A stretch of 64,000 nt of DNA from contig NZ_JAFLWI010000006.1 in assembly GCF_017315945.1 (NCBI RefSeq), forward strand, positions 186,001-250,000, in the 5' to 3' direction. Source of the stretch: Candidatus Enterococcus courvalinii (lineage in GTDB: Bacteria; Bacillota; Bacilli; Lactobacillales; Enterococcaceae). Of this stretch, positions 35,450-43,580 are shown piece by piece. The number at the start of each line of letters is the position of its first letter. Position 1 is the stretch's first letter. Under the pieces are notes generated by a model, which ran no database searches, was not told the origin of the DNA, and worked only from the letters and a program-made list of their open reading frames with translations. The translations under genes were made by a program, and so were the position numbers.

Positions 35450-36826
35450 TTAAATACCTAATAATGGAGCCGGGTCAACAAAATTAGACCATAAACTTGT
35501 GGAGATACCAAAGTGAAGGTGGACACCAGTTGAATTTCCTGTTGTCCCCATACCGCCTAGAAGTGTTCCGGCACTAACAGAGGCCCCAACATTCGTAGAG
35601 AAACTATTTAAATGCATATAATAAGAATAATAGCCATCAGCATGTTGGATAATGACATGGTTTCCTGCAGACCAATGATAGCCAGCTTCAACAACTTTTC
35701 CAGCTTTTGCAGCGAAAACAGGTGTTCCAGAAGCCCCAGCTAAATCAATTCCGTCATGAGATGTGCCGGATGCGCCCGTGGGATCAACACGATTACCAAA
35801 AGGACTTGTGATAACAAGTGAAGCTAATGGTGCGCTCCAACCTGAAGTATTTTCTTCTGGTTTCGTTACATTATCTTCTTTAGGGGCTTCAGGAACAGAA
35901 ATTACTGGTGTGTTGTCTTCTGTGTTGTTTTCTGTCTGTTCTTCGTTTGAAGAATCAACCTTTTGCTCTTGTTCTTTTTGAGCAGCTAATGCTTGGGTTT
36001 GCGCTTCATTCGCAATGCGCTCTTTTTCAGCAGCTACAGCGAGTTCTTTTTGTTTTTGCTCTTGAGCTTTACGCGCATCTTCTTCTGCTTTTTTGCGAGC
36101 AGCTTCTTCAGCGGCACGTTGTTTTGCCAAAGCTTTTAATTGTTCTTGACGTTTTTTCTCTGCTTCAACTTTTTGTTTTTCAAATTTTTCTTTTTGTTTT
36201 TTCTCAGTAGCTAGACTAGCAGAGAGTTCGTTGATTTTAACTTCTTGATCTAATTTTGCTTTCGTTAACTCATCTTGTTTAGCTTGTAATTCATTCGTTG
36301 TTTCAGTCAAAGATTGTAACTTTTCCTCTGATTTTTTTTGAAGTGTTTCTAATTCAGCTTGATCTTTTTGTTGCTCAGACATGATCTCTTTGTTTGCGCT
36401 GATCAGTTTTGTTACAGCATATGCTTTGGTAATTGCTTCGTTGATCGAATCAGATTCTGCCATCACAGATAGAATGTCGCTGGCATTTTGATTTGTTTGA
36501 ACATTGCGAGCTTGCTTTTGAATTTGCTCTTCACGTTTAGCGATTGTCTCTTTCAAATCAGCTATTTTTTGAATCAAGTTAGTTAATGTTTGTTCTTCAG
36601 TATTTTTTTGTTGAAGAATCTTGTAACTTTCTTTTTCAATCTGGCTGACGTTTTCTTTAATGGTTGCCAATTCTTGTTCAGAAGCAGTTTGATTTTTTTG
36701 TAGTTGTTCAATTTTTTGTTCTTGTTCATTGATCTTGTCGTCTAAAGTATCTGCTTGCGCGACAATTGGCGCGCAAAGTAAACTTAGCGCAAATGAACAT
36801 GTGACGATTTTTTTAAGCTTAATCAT
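35450..36826 (-). CDS. Secreted M23 peptidoglycan hydrolase with coiled-coil N-terminus
   Basis: A 458-residue protein with a signal peptide (about 1-26, AQADT). A long PcsB/SagA-like coiled coil with Glu/Gln/Lys repeats (about 28-270) is followed by an acidic linker and a C-terminal M23 endopeptidase. The zinc site is SHDGIDLAG (His, Asp) and VHLHFGIS (His-x-His), and GNHVIIQHADGYYSYYMH fits the fold. It should cut peptide cross-links in the wall; the coiled coil probably controls it, as in FtsEX-dependent hydrolases. ATG at 36826 follows GGGGA; the upstream 10 residues (from 36856) are less likely. Confidence 0.88.
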   Translation of the reverse strand: MIKLKKIVTCSFALSLLCAPIVAQADTLDDKINEQEQKIEQLQKNQTASEQELATIKENVSQIEKESYKILQQKNTEEQTLTNLIQKIADLKETIAKREEQIQKQARNVQTNQNASDILSVMAESDSINEAITKAYAVTKLISANKEIMSEQQKDQAELETLQKKSEEKLQSLTETTNELQAKQDELTKAKLDQEVKINELSASLATEKKQKEKFEKQKVEAEKKRQEQLKALAKQRAAEEAARKKAEEDARKAQEQKQKELAVAAEKERIANEAQTQALAAQKEQEQKVDSSNEEQTENNTEDNTPVISVPEAPKEDNVTKPEENTSGWSAPLASLVITSPFGNRVDPTGASGTSHDGIDLAGASGTPVFAAKAGKVVEAGYHWSAGNHVIIQHADGYYSYYMHLNSFSTNVGASVSAGTLLGGMGTTGNSTGVHLHFGISTSLWSNFVDPAPLLGI

Positions 36827-37065
36827 AGTTTCCCCACTAACATCTTTTTTATCCATTTCAATTTTTACATTTTGTATTGTAAGGGAGAGTTGTGTGGAAG
36901 TTGTGAAGATTCATGCATTGAGTGAAAAAAAGAAAAATTTAATATAACTGAAACAATTACAAAATAATTGATACAAAATCAATCGAATTGATAAGTGATC
37001 GTGAGTGAAAGAAAGGTATGATTGAGTAAATTGCGTAAAAGAATGAAGAGAAAGGAGGAAACTAG

Positions 37066-37728
37066 ATGCATATAAAAATATTTACGAAAAATAAAAAAAC
37101 ACTTTCTTCGATAATGAAACGATTGCAAAAAGAGCAGTTAGAGCTAAAAGTAAGTTATCAATCCGTTCTAGCGAAATTACATAATGAATCAGCAGATGTT
37201 CTACTTATTATGGATGATCGTTTGGCAGAGCTTCCAGAATCAGTTACAAGTCGCTTTCCATTAGTTGTCGCATGTACAAAACCACTTTCCGAGCAAGAAA
37301 AAATTGTTTTATTCCAAAAAGGTGTAAACATTTTATGGTCTTGGCCTGTTAGTTTTGAATTAATGAAGGCAAAAGTAGAATCCTTGCGCTCAGCATTGTT
37401 GAAGCAAAAAAAATTAAAAACTAATAACCAACCTGTTTATCAGAAGTTCCAAGTATTGGAAGAAAAACAAGTGATCTTATTACATGAACAAGAACTTTCT
37501 TTAACAAAATCGGAGTATCGTTTGTTTAGTTTGCTGTTGAACCATCCTTTACGAATTTTTTCTCGTGAAGAACTATTGATTTTATTAGGAAATGAAGAAG
37601 GATCAGGAAGAGTGATTGATACACACATCAAGAATATTCGCAAGAAAATCGAAGAAGTTGCGGGAAGTGCCAACTATATCCAAACAGTTCATGGTCGGGG
37701 GTATCGATTTACAAATGCTGCTCATTAA
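37066..37728 (+). CDS. Orphan OmpR-type response regulator with degenerate receiver
   Basis: A 220-residue protein. The C-terminal winged helix (about 125-217) is typical of the OmpR family: LTKSEYRLFSLLLNHP, then VIDTHIKNIRKKIEE and VHGRGYRF. The N-terminal ~110 residues resemble a receiver but lack an obvious acidic pair. They carry IMDDR near the usual phosphoacceptor, and WPVSFE where active receivers have KPF. No histidine kinase is adjacent. It probably acts without normal phosphorylation, or through an unknown signal. AAAGGAGG precedes ATG. Confidence 0.75.
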   Translation: MHIKIFTKNKKTLSSIMKRLQKEQLELKVSYQSVLAKLHNESADVLLIMDDRLAELPESVTSRFPLVVACTKPLSEQEKIVLFQKGVNILWSWPVSFELMKAKVESLRSALLKQKKLKTNNQPVYQKFQVLEEKQVILLHEQELSLTKSEYRLFSLLLNHPLRIFSREELLILLGNEEGSGRVIDTHIKNIRKKIEEVAGSANYIQTVHGRGYRFTNAAH

Positions 37729-37794
37729 AATTACAACTGGTATTGGAGGAATAAGTGAGCTATAATTTCTGAATAAAAGGAGTGTGTTGCTGCG

Positions 37795-38295
37795 ATGTGG
37801 TCAGAAAAACAAAAAAGAGATGCGTATGAACTTTTACTGTTACAACAAAAAGGATTACTTGAAGCTGAAACGAATTGGCTAGCCAATCTTGCGAATTCTT
37901 CAGCACTTTTAGCAGATGCTTTACCAGAAACTGTCTTTGCTGGTTACTATCTATTTGATGGTGAAGAACTAATTCTTGGGCCGTTTCAAGGAAGAGTTTC
38001 TTGTACAAGAATCAAACTAGGCAAGGGCGTTTGCGGGGAGTCAGCGGCAAAACGAGAAACACTCATTGTTACAGATGTAAAAAGTCATGAAAATTATATT
38101 TCATGTGATTCAGCTGCACGTTCAGAAATCGTTGTTCCATTAGTTAAAGACGGGGAATTAGTAGGTGTTTTAGATATTGATTGCGGAAAAGTTGCGGGTT
38201 ATGATGAAATCGACAAACAATTTTTAGAACAATACGTGGCACTATTAGAGCAAACATTGCCTACTAAAGCAATCTTACTTGCTAATGAAGTTTAG
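37795..38295 (+). CDS. Free methionine-(R)-sulfoxide reductase (GAF domain)
   Basis: A 166-residue single GAF domain of the YebR/fRMsr family. It reduces free methionine-(R)-sulfoxide with a Cys relay. The three conserved cysteines are present with exact family spacing: Cys70, Cys80 and Cys104 ([15 protein letters not shown] and [13 protein letters not shown]). ATG is used although the ribosome site (AAGGAG) is about 12 bases away. A terminator follows, and Tn916 lies just past it. Confidence 0.9.
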   Translation: MWSEKQKRDAYELLLLQQKGLLEAETNWLANLANSSALLADALPETVFAGYYLFDGEELILGPFQGRVSCTRIKLGKGVCGESAAKRETLIVTDVKSHENYISCDSAARSEIVVPLVKDGELVGVLDIDCGKVAGYDEIDKQFLEQYVALLEQTLPTKAILLANEV

Positions 38296-38314
38296 AACGA
38301 GATAAAACGAATTC

Positions 38315-38366
38315 GACTGATTAAACTAATTGCTGAATTTTAGCGATTAGTTTAATCAGTCTTTTT
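38315..38366 (+). terminator. Terminator of the sulfoxide reductase gene, adjacent to the Tn916 end
   Basis: GACTGATTAAACTAAT pairs with ATTAGTTTAATCAGTC and is followed by T5. The left end of Tn916 begins only about 9-12 bases later. Confidence 0.8.
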
Positions 38367-38377
38367 ATTATAAAAAT

Positions 38378-38397
38378 AGCATAAAAATCTAGTTATC
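38378..38397 (+). repeat. Left terminal inverted repeat of Tn916
   Basis: AGCATAAAAATCTAGTTATC matches the complement of the right end in 16 of 20 positions. Core Int-binding region. Confidence 0.75.
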
Positions 38398-38443
38398 CGC
38401 ATAAAAACTGGACTTATCACACTTTATCAAGGTCAAAACCACT

Positions 38444-38469
38444 CAATTTACTACTAATTTACTACTTAT
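38444..38469 (+). repeat. Left DR-type Int arm-binding repeats
   Basis: Two overlapping copies of ATTTACTACT. The same motif lies near the right end, as known for Int arm sites of Tn916. Confidence 0.65.
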
Positions 38470-38610
38470 GAATGAGCTTTGATACGACGATTTATCCTTG
38501 AAAAGTGAAGATATAAAGATACTTCCAATAAAATTTGAATATTTAATAGGTAGACACTTCAAAAAATGAGGTGTCTATTTTTTTACCCGATTTTGAAAGG
38601 AAGTGAACTT

Positions 38611-38685
38611 ATGAAAACAAAAAATCAAGAATCAAAAGGTCGTTCCCCACTCTTTAAGACCATCAAACATTCATTCAGCCAATAA
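38611..38685 (+). CDS. Small Tn916 protein (probably orf24)
   Basis: A 24-residue frame starting MKTKNQESKGRSP after a good ribosome site (GAAAGGAAG). It is basic and hydrophilic, with no known function. It stands first in the transfer-gene transcript, 22 bases before orf23. The identification as orf24 is from position. Confidence 0.5.
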   Translation: MKTKNQESKGRSPLFKTIKHSFSQ

Positions 38686-38707
38686 AAAAGAAAGGATAGG
38701 TAAAAAT

Positions 38708-39022
38708 ATGGAACTTAAATTTGTGATTCCCAACATGGAAAAAACATTCGGCAATTTAGAATTTGCTGGCGAGGATAAAGTCGTTCAGCGAAGAATCAAC
38801 GGACGGCTAACTGTCTTATCAAGAAGCTATAATCTCTATTCTGATGTTCAAAGAGCAGATGATATTGTGGTGGTGCTTCCTGCTGAAGCTGGCGAAAAAC
38901 ATTTCGGCTTTGAGGAACGTGTGAAGTTAGTCAATCCACGTATTACCGCAGAGGGCTACAAAATCGGCACTCGTGGTTTTACAAATTACCTTTTACATGC
39001 TGACGACATGATAAAAGAATAA
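38708..39022 (+). CDS. Tn916 Orf23, YdcP/HelP-like protein
   Basis: A 104-residue protein (MELKFVIPNMEKTFGNLEFA...). It belongs to the DUF961/YdcP family with Orf22. In ICEBs1 the homologue HelP is a helicase processivity factor needed for rolling-circle replication of the element, so a similar job is likely. AAAGGATAG precedes ATG. Confidence 0.9.
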   Translation: MELKFVIPNMEKTFGNLEFAGEDKVVQRRINGRLTVLSRSYNLYSDVQRADDIVVVLPAEAGEKHFGFEERVKLVNPRITAEGYKIGTRGFTNYLLHADDMIKE

Positions 39023-39037
39023 AGAAAGAGAGGAAAA

Positions 39038-39424
39038 ATGATGAGATTAGCAAATGGCATTGTATTAGATAAAGACACGACTTTTGGAGAATTGAAATTC
39101 TCTGCTCTACGTCGTGAAGTGAGAATCCAAAATGAAGACGGGTCGGTTTCAGATGAAATCAAGGAACGTACCTATGACTTAAAATCCAAAGGACAAGGAC
39201 GCATGATTCAAGTAAGTATTCCTGCCAGCGTGCCTTTGAAAGAGTTTGATTATAACGCACGGGTGGAACTTATCAATCCCATTGCGGACACCGTTGCTAC
39301 TGCCACCTATCAAGGAGCAGATGTTGACTGGTATATCAAGGCAGACGATATTGTGCTGACAAAGGATTCTAGTTCATTCAAAGCTCAACCACAAGCAAAG
39401 AAAGAACCGACACAAGACAAATAG
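39038..39424 (+). CDS. Tn916 Orf22, YdcP/HelP-like protein
   Basis: A 128-residue DUF961/YdcP-family protein (LANGIVLDKDTTFGELKF) similar in layout to Orf23, from which it probably arose by duplication. It has a Gln/Lys-rich tail. It lies 15 bases after orf23 with AAGAGAGG upstream. Likely role: helicase processivity in element replication, as for HelP. Confidence 0.9.
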   Translation: MMRLANGIVLDKDTTFGELKFSALRREVRIQNEDGSVSDEIKERTYDLKSKGQGRMIQVSIPASVPLKEFDYNARVELINPIADTVATATYQGADVDWYIKADDIVLTKDSSSFKAQPQAKKEPTQDK

Positions 39425-39452
39425 TCGCTAGGTAGAAAGGAGACTTTTTCGC

Positions 39453-40838
39453 ATGAAACAGCGTGGTAAAAGGATTCGCCCATCTGGTAAAGATTTAGTC
39501 TTTCATTTTACGATAGCGTCACTCCTGCCTGTTTTCCTGCTGGTTGTCGGACTGTTTCATGTGAAGACAATCCAGCAGATCAACTGGCAGGATTTTAACC
39601 TATCACAAGCAGATAAGATTGACATTCCCTATTTAATTATCAGTTTCAGTGTCGCAATTCTTATCTGCTTGCTGGTAGCGTTTGTATTCAAACGGGTTCG
39701 CTATGATACGGTTAAACAACTTTACCACCGTCAAAAACTGGCAAAGATGATACTTGAAAACAAGTGGTATGAATCTGAACAGGTCAAAACAGAGGGTTTC
39801 TTTAAAGATAGTGCTGGTCGTACAAAGGAAAAGATAACCTACTTCCCTAAAATGTATTATCGACTTAAAAATGGCTTGATACAGATACGGGTGGAAATCA
39901 CGCTGGGAAAATATCAAGACCAACTCTTACACTTGGAAAAGAAATTAGAGAGTGGCTTGTACTGTGAGCTGACGGATAAAGAGTTAAAGGATTCCTATGT
40001 GGAATATACTTTGCTCTATGACACCATAGCCAGTCGTATTTCTATTGATGAAGTAGAAGCTAAAGATGGTAAACTTCGCTTAATGAAAAACGTATGGTGG
40101 GAATATGATAAGCTCCCTCATATGTTGATTGCTGGTGGTACAGGTGGCGGTAAAACTTACTTTATACTGACACTGATTGAAGCCTTGCTTCATACAGATT
40201 CAAAACTGTATATTCTTGACCCGAAAAATGCTGACCTTGCGGACTTAGGTTCTGTGATGGCAAATGTCTACTATAGAAAAGAAGACTTGCTTTCTTGCAT
40301 TGAAACATTCTATGAAGAAATGATGAAACGTAGTGAGGAAATGAAGCAGATGAAGAACTATAAGACTGGCAAAAATTATGCTTACTTAGGTCTCCCGGCA
40401 CACTTCTTAATCTTTGATGAATACGTCGCTTTCATGGAAATGCTGGGAACAAAAGAAAACACCGCAGTTATGAATAAGCTGAAACAGATTGTCATGTTAG
40501 GTCGTCAAGCTGGCTTCTTTCTAATACTGGCTTGTCAACGTCCAGACGCAAAATATTTAGGCGACGGAATCCGTGATCAGTTTAATTTCAGAGTGGCTTT
40601 AGGTCGTATGTCTGAAATGGGCTATGGCATGATGTTTGGCAGTGACGTACAAAAGGATTTCTTCTTAAAGCGAATCAAAGGTCGTGGCTATGTTGATGTA
40701 GGAACAAGTGTCATATCAGAGTTTTATACTCCCCTTGTACCAAAAGGATATGATTTCTTGGAGGAAATTAAAAAGTTATCCAACAGCAGACAGTCCACGC
40801 AGGCGACGTGCGAAGCGGAAGTCGCAGGTGTGGACTGA
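39453..40838 (+). CDS. Tn916 Orf21, FtsK/SpoIIIE coupling ATPase
   Basis: A 461-residue protein with two N-terminal membrane helices (about 25-45 and 65-85). The FtsK-type motor domain has Walker A GGTGGGKTYFILTL (about residues 228-241), Walker B FLIFDEY and ACQRPDAKYLG. It is the type IV coupling protein (ConQ-like) that brings the relaxase-DNA complex to the mating pore. AGAAAGGAG precedes ATG. oriT lies directly downstream. Confidence 0.95.
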   Translation: MKQRGKRIRPSGKDLVFHFTIASLLPVFLLVVGLFHVKTIQQINWQDFNLSQADKIDIPYLIISFSVAILICLLVAFVFKRVRYDTVKQLYHRQKLAKMILENKWYESEQVKTEGFFKDSAGRTKEKITYFPKMYYRLKNGLIQIRVEITLGKYQDQLLHLEKKLESGLYCELTDKELKDSYVEYTLLYDTIASRISIDEVEAKDGKLRLMKNVWWEYDKLPHMLIAGGTGGGKTYFILTLIEALLHTDSKLYILDPKNADLADLGSVMANVYYRKEDLLSCIETFYEEMMKRSEEMKQMKNYKTGKNYAYLGLPAHFLIFDEYVAFMEMLGTKENTAVMNKLKQIVMLGRQAGFFLILACQRPDAKYLGDGIRDQFNFRVALGRMSEMGYGMMFGSDVQKDFFLKRIKGRGYVDVGTSVISEFYTPLVPKGYDFLEEIKKLSNSRQSTQATCEAEVAGVD

Positions 40839-41015
40839 TCTTGCTGGCTGGTGTGGCAATAGCCACGCCAGCACTTAACCCCCCGTATCTAACAGGGGGG
40901 TACAAATCGACAGGAAACAGTCAAAAAAACATTAGAAAATCCTTTGGTTACAAGGGATTTACAAAATTTCAGCGTATGTCAAATGGGCTTTAAAAGTTGA
41001 CATACGCCTTTTTGA
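40839..41015 (+). other. oriT region of Tn916
   Basis: The gap between orf21 and orf20 is where oriT of Tn916 is known to lie. It contains two strong inverted repeats: GCTGGCTGGTGTGGC/GCCACGCCAGC near 40850-40873, and ACCCCCC/GGGGGGT near 40879-40902. They are suited to nicking and relaxase recognition. Confidence 0.8.
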
Positions 41016-42221
41016 TTGGAGGGATTTTTACTGAATGAACAAACTTGGTTACAGCATTTAAAAGAAAAACGCTTGGCTTATGGACTATCTCAAAACCGTT
41101 TAGCTGTTGCGACTGGTATTACAAGGCAGTATCTAAGCGATATTGAAACAGGAAAAGTCAAGCCATCAGAGGATTTACAGCAGTCCCTTTGGGAAGCTCT
41201 GGAACGCTTCAATCCCGACGCTCCCCTTGAAATGCTGTTTGATTATGTAAGGATTCGCTTTCCGACAACAGACGTACAGCAGGTGGTCGAAAACATCTTA
41301 CAACTGAAACTGTCCTATTTTCTTCATGAGGACTATGGTTTCTATTCTTATTCAGAGCATTATGCTTTAGGCGACATATTCGTCCTTTGCTCCCATGAAC
41401 TGGACAAAGGAGTTCTGGTGGAATTGAAAGGTCGTGGGTGCAGACAATTTGAAAGCTATCTTCTGGCACAACAAAGAAGCTGGTATGAGTTCTTTATGGA
41501 CGTTTTGGTGGCTGGCGGTGTGATGAAACGCCTTGACCTTGCCATTAACGATAAGACAGGGATTTTGAATATCCCTGTACTCACTGAAAAGTGCCAACAG
41601 GAAGAATGTATCTCCGTCTTCCGCAGTTTTAAAAGCTATCGCAGTGGCGAACTGGTACGCAAAGAGGAAAAGGAATGTATGGGAAACACCCTCTATATCG
41701 GTTCATTACAAAGTGAAGTTTATTTCTGTATCTATGAAAAGGACTACGAGCAGTACAAGAAAAATGATATTCCCATTGAAGACGCAGAAGTAAAAAACCG
41801 TTTTGAGATTCGATTGAAAAATGAGCGTGCCTATTATGCAGTCCGTGATTTACTCGTCTATGACAATCCAGAGCATACCGCCTTTAAAATTATCAATCGG
41901 TATATCCGTTTTGTAGATAAAGACGATTCCAAACCTCGTTCTGATTGGAAACTGAATGAAGAATGGGCTTGGTTTATTGGGAACAATCGTGAACGATTAA
42001 AACTAACCACAAAACCAGAGCCTTACTCCTTCCAAAGGACGCTGAACTGGCTATCTCATCAAGTTGCCCCGACCTTAAAGGTTGCGATTAAACTTGATGA
42101 AATCAACCAGACGCAGGTTGTAAAAGACATTCTCGACCATGCGAAACTGACAGACCGACACAAGCAGATTTTGAAGCAACAGTCAGTAAAAGAACAGGAC
42201 GTGATAACAACAAAAAAATAA
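41016..42221 (+). CDS. Tn916 Orf20, relaxase / replication initiation protein
   Basis: A 401-residue relaxase (MobT/NicK type, related to rolling-circle Rep proteins). The N-terminal HTH is LAVATGITRQYLSDIETGKV (about residues 29-48) and the Rep_trans domain follows (LSYFLHEDYGFYSY..., VLVELKGRGCRQFE). It nicks oriT, which lies just upstream. The TTG at 41016 has no ribosome site. A GGAGGG at 41018-41023 would fit initiation at CTG 41031, which makes the start uncertain. Confidence 0.9.
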   Translation: MEGFLLNEQTWLQHLKEKRLAYGLSQNRLAVATGITRQYLSDIETGKVKPSEDLQQSLWEALERFNPDAPLEMLFDYVRIRFPTTDVQQVVENILQLKLSYFLHEDYGFYSYSEHYALGDIFVLCSHELDKGVLVELKGRGCRQFESYLLAQQRSWYEFFMDVLVAGGVMKRLDLAINDKTGILNIPVLTEKCQQEECISVFRSFKSYRSGELVRKEEKECMGNTLYIGSLQSEVYFCIYEKDYEQYKKNDIPIEDAEVKNRFEIRLKNERAYYAVRDLLVYDNPEHTAFKIINRYIRFVDKDDSKPRSDWKLNEEWAWFIGNNRERLKLTTKPEPYSFQRTLNWLSHQVAPTLKVAIKLDEINQTQVVKDILDHAKLTDRHKQILKQQSVKEQDVITTKK

Positions 42222-42263
42222 CTCAAATACAAATTCATTGAATATAGAGAGGAGAACATTTTT

Positions 42264-42485
42264 ATGAATTTTGGACAAAACCTTTATAACTGGTTTCTAT
42301 CAAACGCTCAATCACTGGTGCTTTTAGCAATCGTTGTGATTGGCTTGTATCTTGGCTTCAAGCGTGAGTTTAGCAAACTGATTGGCTTTTTAATTATTGC
42401 GATTATTGCGGTTGGCTTAGTCTTCAACGCTGCTGGAGTAAAAGACATTTTACTAGAGCTATTCAATCGCATTATTGGTGCTTAA
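42264..42485 (+). CDS. Tn916 Orf19, TcpD-like membrane protein
   Basis: A 73-residue protein with two hydrophobic helices (about 15-33 and 40-57), as in TcpD/ConB-like small components of the Gram-positive conjugation channel. GAGAGGAG precedes ATG. It lies between the relaxase gene and ardA. Confidence 0.88.
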   Translation: MNFGQNLYNWFLSNAQSLVLLAIVVIGLYLGFKREFSKLIGFLIIAIIAVGLVFNAAGVKDILLELFNRIIGA

Positions 42486-42601
42486 ATAAAACCGTTCTTT
42501 TGTGGAATATAAGTGGTTTTCTTATGTTCCGCAAAGGAATGGTACACCAAACGAAGTGCGGTAGGGATTTTTGAATCTCTACAAAGAAAGGACGTGAATA
42601 T

Positions 42602-43099
42602 ATGGACGATATGCAAGTCTATATTGCGAATTTAGGCAAATACAATGAGGGCGAATTGGTCGGTGCGTGGTTTACCTTTCCCATTGACTTTGAGGAAGTC
42701 AAAGAGAAAATCGGCTTGAATGATGAATATGAGGAATACGCCATTCATGACTACGAGTTACCCTTTACGGTTGACGAATACACTTCCATTGGCGAACTCA
42801 ATCGACTATGGGAAATGGTATCGGAATTACCCGAAGAATTACAATCGGAGCTATCTGCTCTGCTCACTCATTTTTCAAGCATTGAAGAACTAAGCGAACA
42901 TCAAGAGGATATTATCATTCATTCCGATTGTGATGATATGTATGACGTGGCACGCTACTACATTGAAGAAACGGGTGCTTTAGGCGAAGTACCAGCTAGT
43001 CTTCAAAACTATATTGATTATCAAGCCTATGGTCGGGATTTAGACCTTTCAGGAACGTTTATCTCAACCAATCATGGGATTTTTGAAATCGTCTATTAA
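42602..43099 (+). CDS. ardA: Tn916 Orf18, ArdA antirestriction protein
   Basis: A 165-residue, very acidic DNA mimic (MQVYIANLGKYNEGELVGAW..., and a Glu/Asp-rich middle). ArdA dimers occupy type I restriction-modification enzymes and protect incoming single-copy DNA. The length is the standard one. GAAAGGACG precedes ATG. Confidence 0.95.
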   Translation: MDDMQVYIANLGKYNEGELVGAWFTFPIDFEEVKEKIGLNDEYEEYAIHDYELPFTVDEYTSIGELNRLWEMVSELPEELQSELSALLTHFSSIEELSEHQEDIIIHSDCDDMYDVARYYIEETGALGEVPASLQNYIDYQAYGRDLDLSGTFISTNHGIFEIVY

Positions 43100-43187
43100 A
43101 TCTGTCGGTACATTACTACTGGCAGATTTTCTATTTTACGGGGTGGCTCAATCAGCTACCCCTATTTTTTATGAAAGGATTGATTAC

Positions 43188-43580
43188 ATGAAGAAAATAC
43201 GAAGCTATACCAGTATCTGGTCTGTGGAAAAGGTACTGTATTCTATCAATGATTTTAGACTTCCGTTTCCCATAACCTTTACGCAAATGACATGGTTTGT
43301 CGTGTCACTCTTTGCAGTGATGATACTTGGCAACTTGCCCCCTCTTTCCATGATAGAGGGAGCATTTCTCAAATACTTTGGGATTCCTGTGGCTTTCACA
43401 TGGTTTATGTCTACAAAAACTTTTGATGGTAAAAAGCCTTATGGATTTTTGAAGTCTGTCATTGCTTATGCACTGCGACCAAAGCTGACCTATGCAGGAA
43501 AAAAAGTAACGCTTGGCAGAAACCAGCCACAAGAAGCCATTACAGCAGTTAGGAGTGAATTTTATGGCATATCCAATTAA
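43188..43580 (+). CDS. Tn916 Orf17, TcpE-family conjugation protein
   Basis: A 130-residue membrane protein with a basic N-terminus (MKKIRSYTSIWSVEKVLYS) and two membrane helices (about 35-75). TcpE/ConD-like proteins are part of the mating channel. ATG at 43188 is favoured by AAAGGA 8 bases upstream. A longer frame starting at 43074 lies in the ardA end and lacks a ribosome site. The end overlaps orf16 by 17 bases. Confidence 0.9.
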   Translation: MKKIRSYTSIWSVEKVLYSINDFRLPFPITFTQMTWFVVSLFAVMILGNLPPLSMIEGAFLKYFGIPVAFTWFMSTKTFDGKKPYGFLKSVIAYALRPKLTYAGKKVTLGRNQPQEAITAVRSEFYGISN

